From NCBI RefSeq assembly GCF_900115905.1, contig NZ_FOYD01000008.1, positions 1-64,000 of the forward strand: a stretch of 64,000 nt of DNA. The letters are read 5' to 3'. How positions within the stretch are numbered: the first letter of the stretch is position 1; every line of letters starts with the position of its first letter. The stretch is from Halopseudomonas formosensis. GTDB taxonomy: Bacteria; Pseudomonadota; Gammaproteobacteria; Pseudomonadales; Pseudomonadaceae. The notes beneath the pieces are model-generated. The model saw only the letters and a list, made by a program, of their open reading frames with translations. It did not search any database and was not told the origin of the DNA. Made by a program: the position numbers and the translations under genes. Shown here piece by piece: positions 63,294 to 64,000 of the stretch.

Positions 63294-63666
63294 AAAACAC
63301 CAGCCTCTTGTAGACGATGTAATTCAGAGCAGCTACGAGACCCGTCGTGACAAGCTGTGAGAGCGTGACCGGCAAGGTCAGAATTTGATGTAGCAGGAAG
63401 AAAAAAGCGAGATTGCAGAGCCAGGCACAAATACAGGACACCAGGTAGCGCCAGGCGGTCAGGCGGTGAGGGCCGGCATTGCGGAATGCCAGACGACGCT
63501 GGAGTCCATAATTCATAACTGCACCGGACAGGCTTCCGCTTGCGGTGGCCAGCGTGGCGTCAAGCCCTGCACCGGTCAGAGCCGCCATGACAAACCAGTG
63601 GAATAGTGTGGCAAGGCCTCCGGCAGTAATGAATCCTTGCAACTGAACGGTTAAAAGTTTGCTCAT
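63277..63666 (-). CDS. GtrA-family membrane protein (putative lipid-linked sugar flippase)
   Basis: A small protein of about 129 residues from ATG 63666, with four transmembrane segments (QGFITAGGLATLFHWFVMAA, GSLSGAVMNYGLQ, LVSCICAWLCNLAFFFLL and a last one near the end), the GtrA/DPMS-related flippase layout. It is the first gene of the gtrA-GT2-ArnT-regulator-kinase operon. The start is uncertain: 63666 lacks a good ribosome-binding site, and an in-frame GTG at 63732 would add 22 residues. Confidence 0.82.
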   Translation of the reverse strand: MSKLLTVQLQGFITAGGLATLFHWFVMAALTGAGLDATLATASGSLSGAVMNYGLQRRLAFRNAGPHRLTAWRYLVSCICAWLCNLAFFFLLHQILTLPVTLSQLVTTGLVAALNYIVYKRLVFYEQIP

Positions 63667-64000
63667 AGGGGAAACAGACACAATGACAACCGGCAGCTCC
63701 GGCCTGACCTGATGAATCGATAGATTAGCCACTCCGGTGTCATGGCTTTGTCGGCGTTTTATCAGGAAAATGTCAAAGCAGTGGATGTATCAGAGGGGTT
63801 CGATCTGACTGTTGCAGTGTCTTATGCAATGCTTGGTCAAGATCCCGCTTCACCAGGCATAGTGCGATTGCTCTGGGCACTGCTCACCGGGATAGCTATC
63901 TTTTACCTAGTCATGCAAACATGAAGCACCCCTACAGGCTTGAATCATTTACTACTCAAGCTCCGGAACATTGGTAAAACTGATCATCAACCGTCGACTC
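63667..64000. other. Right edge: operon promoter region and 268 bp without a supported gene
   Basis: This holds the upstream region of gtrA and a 60-codon plus-strand frame at 63742-63924, with a hydrophobic end (LLWALLTGIAIFYLV) and no good ribosome-binding site. The frame vaguely recalls the end of a BCCT transporter and may be a fragment, but I do not call it a gene. Confidence 0.3.

Noticed and set aside
63742-63924. 60-codon plus-strand ORF at the right edge
   Set aside because: There is no ribosome-binding site and only a vague likeness to a transporter end; kept as a note in the edge region.

Overview
The window is a piece of a high-GC gammaproteobacterial chromosome, most likely a pseudomonad (Pseudomonas/Halopseudomonas type). 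The reasons are the recC-recB-recD order followed by an exonuclease family, an MvaT-type nucleoid protein domain, a sulfate sbp-cysTWA cluster, and PauA-like polyamine metabolism. It opens on the 3' end of a 5S rRNA, so an rRNA operon lies just upstream. No species call is possible from sequence reading alone.

Left part (about 1-30.7 kb) is ordinary core chromosome. It holds a sulfate ABC transporter (sbp, cysT, cysW, cysA), a small outer-membrane beta-barrel, and the carboxynorspermidine route to polyamines (decarboxylase plus dehydrogenase) next to a glutamylpolyamine-synthetase-type enzyme. RecBCD follows, then a 65-residue protein that looks like only the oligomerisation half of MvaT. The rest is metE, a BCCT osmolyte transporter, a DnaQ-like exonuclease with a cNMP/CBS/DUF294 signalling protein, a class II aldolase, a PQQ-type sugar dehydrogenase lipoprotein, a neutral zinc metallopeptidase and an AidB-like acyl-CoA dehydrogenase.

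Middle part (about 30.7-58.5 kb) is a mosaic defence and mobile-element island. Its left end carries a toxin-cassette-like array: a Fic protein and a HipBA pair lie between three copies of a core site with the layout GGTTCRATTCC, 7 bases, GGAATYGAACC. The core sits inside a roughly 190-bp repeat, and the array includes a duplicated 70-residue HTH gene, one copy broken. Next comes a leftward defence block made of McrC, McrB, an out-of-frame remnant that joins an ABC-3C-like N-terminus to an Mrr-like C-terminus, and a seven-gene BREX-like operon. In transcription order that operon is HTH regulator, BrxA-like, BrxF-like, BrxC/PglY-like ATPase, PglZ, an adenine methylase with a fused target-recognition domain, and a HerA-like ATPase. 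A near-consensus sigma-70 promoter heads it. This gene set does not match any canonical BREX type that I know and is the strongest candidate for an under-described system.

To the right lie debris of mobile DNA (an AIG2-like gene and a small recombinase-associated protein). A small AT-rich satellite-like element follows, with a putative ribbon-helix-helix protein and its palindromic operators, AlpA, and an inovirus Gp2-like replication protein. After it come two tiny conserved genes and a WYL regulator of the BrxR/CapW type. The WYL gene is translationally coupled to a chimeric ORF whose N-terminus looks defence-related and whose C-terminus is an EF-hand fragment, probably marking where the island was fused back to the chromosome.

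Right part (58.8-63.7 kb) is a leftward operon for lipid-linked sugar transfer and its regulation: GtrA, a GT2 glycosyltransferase, an ArnT-like transferase, an OmpR-type response regulator and a sensor kinase. All four junctions overlap by 4-17 bases.
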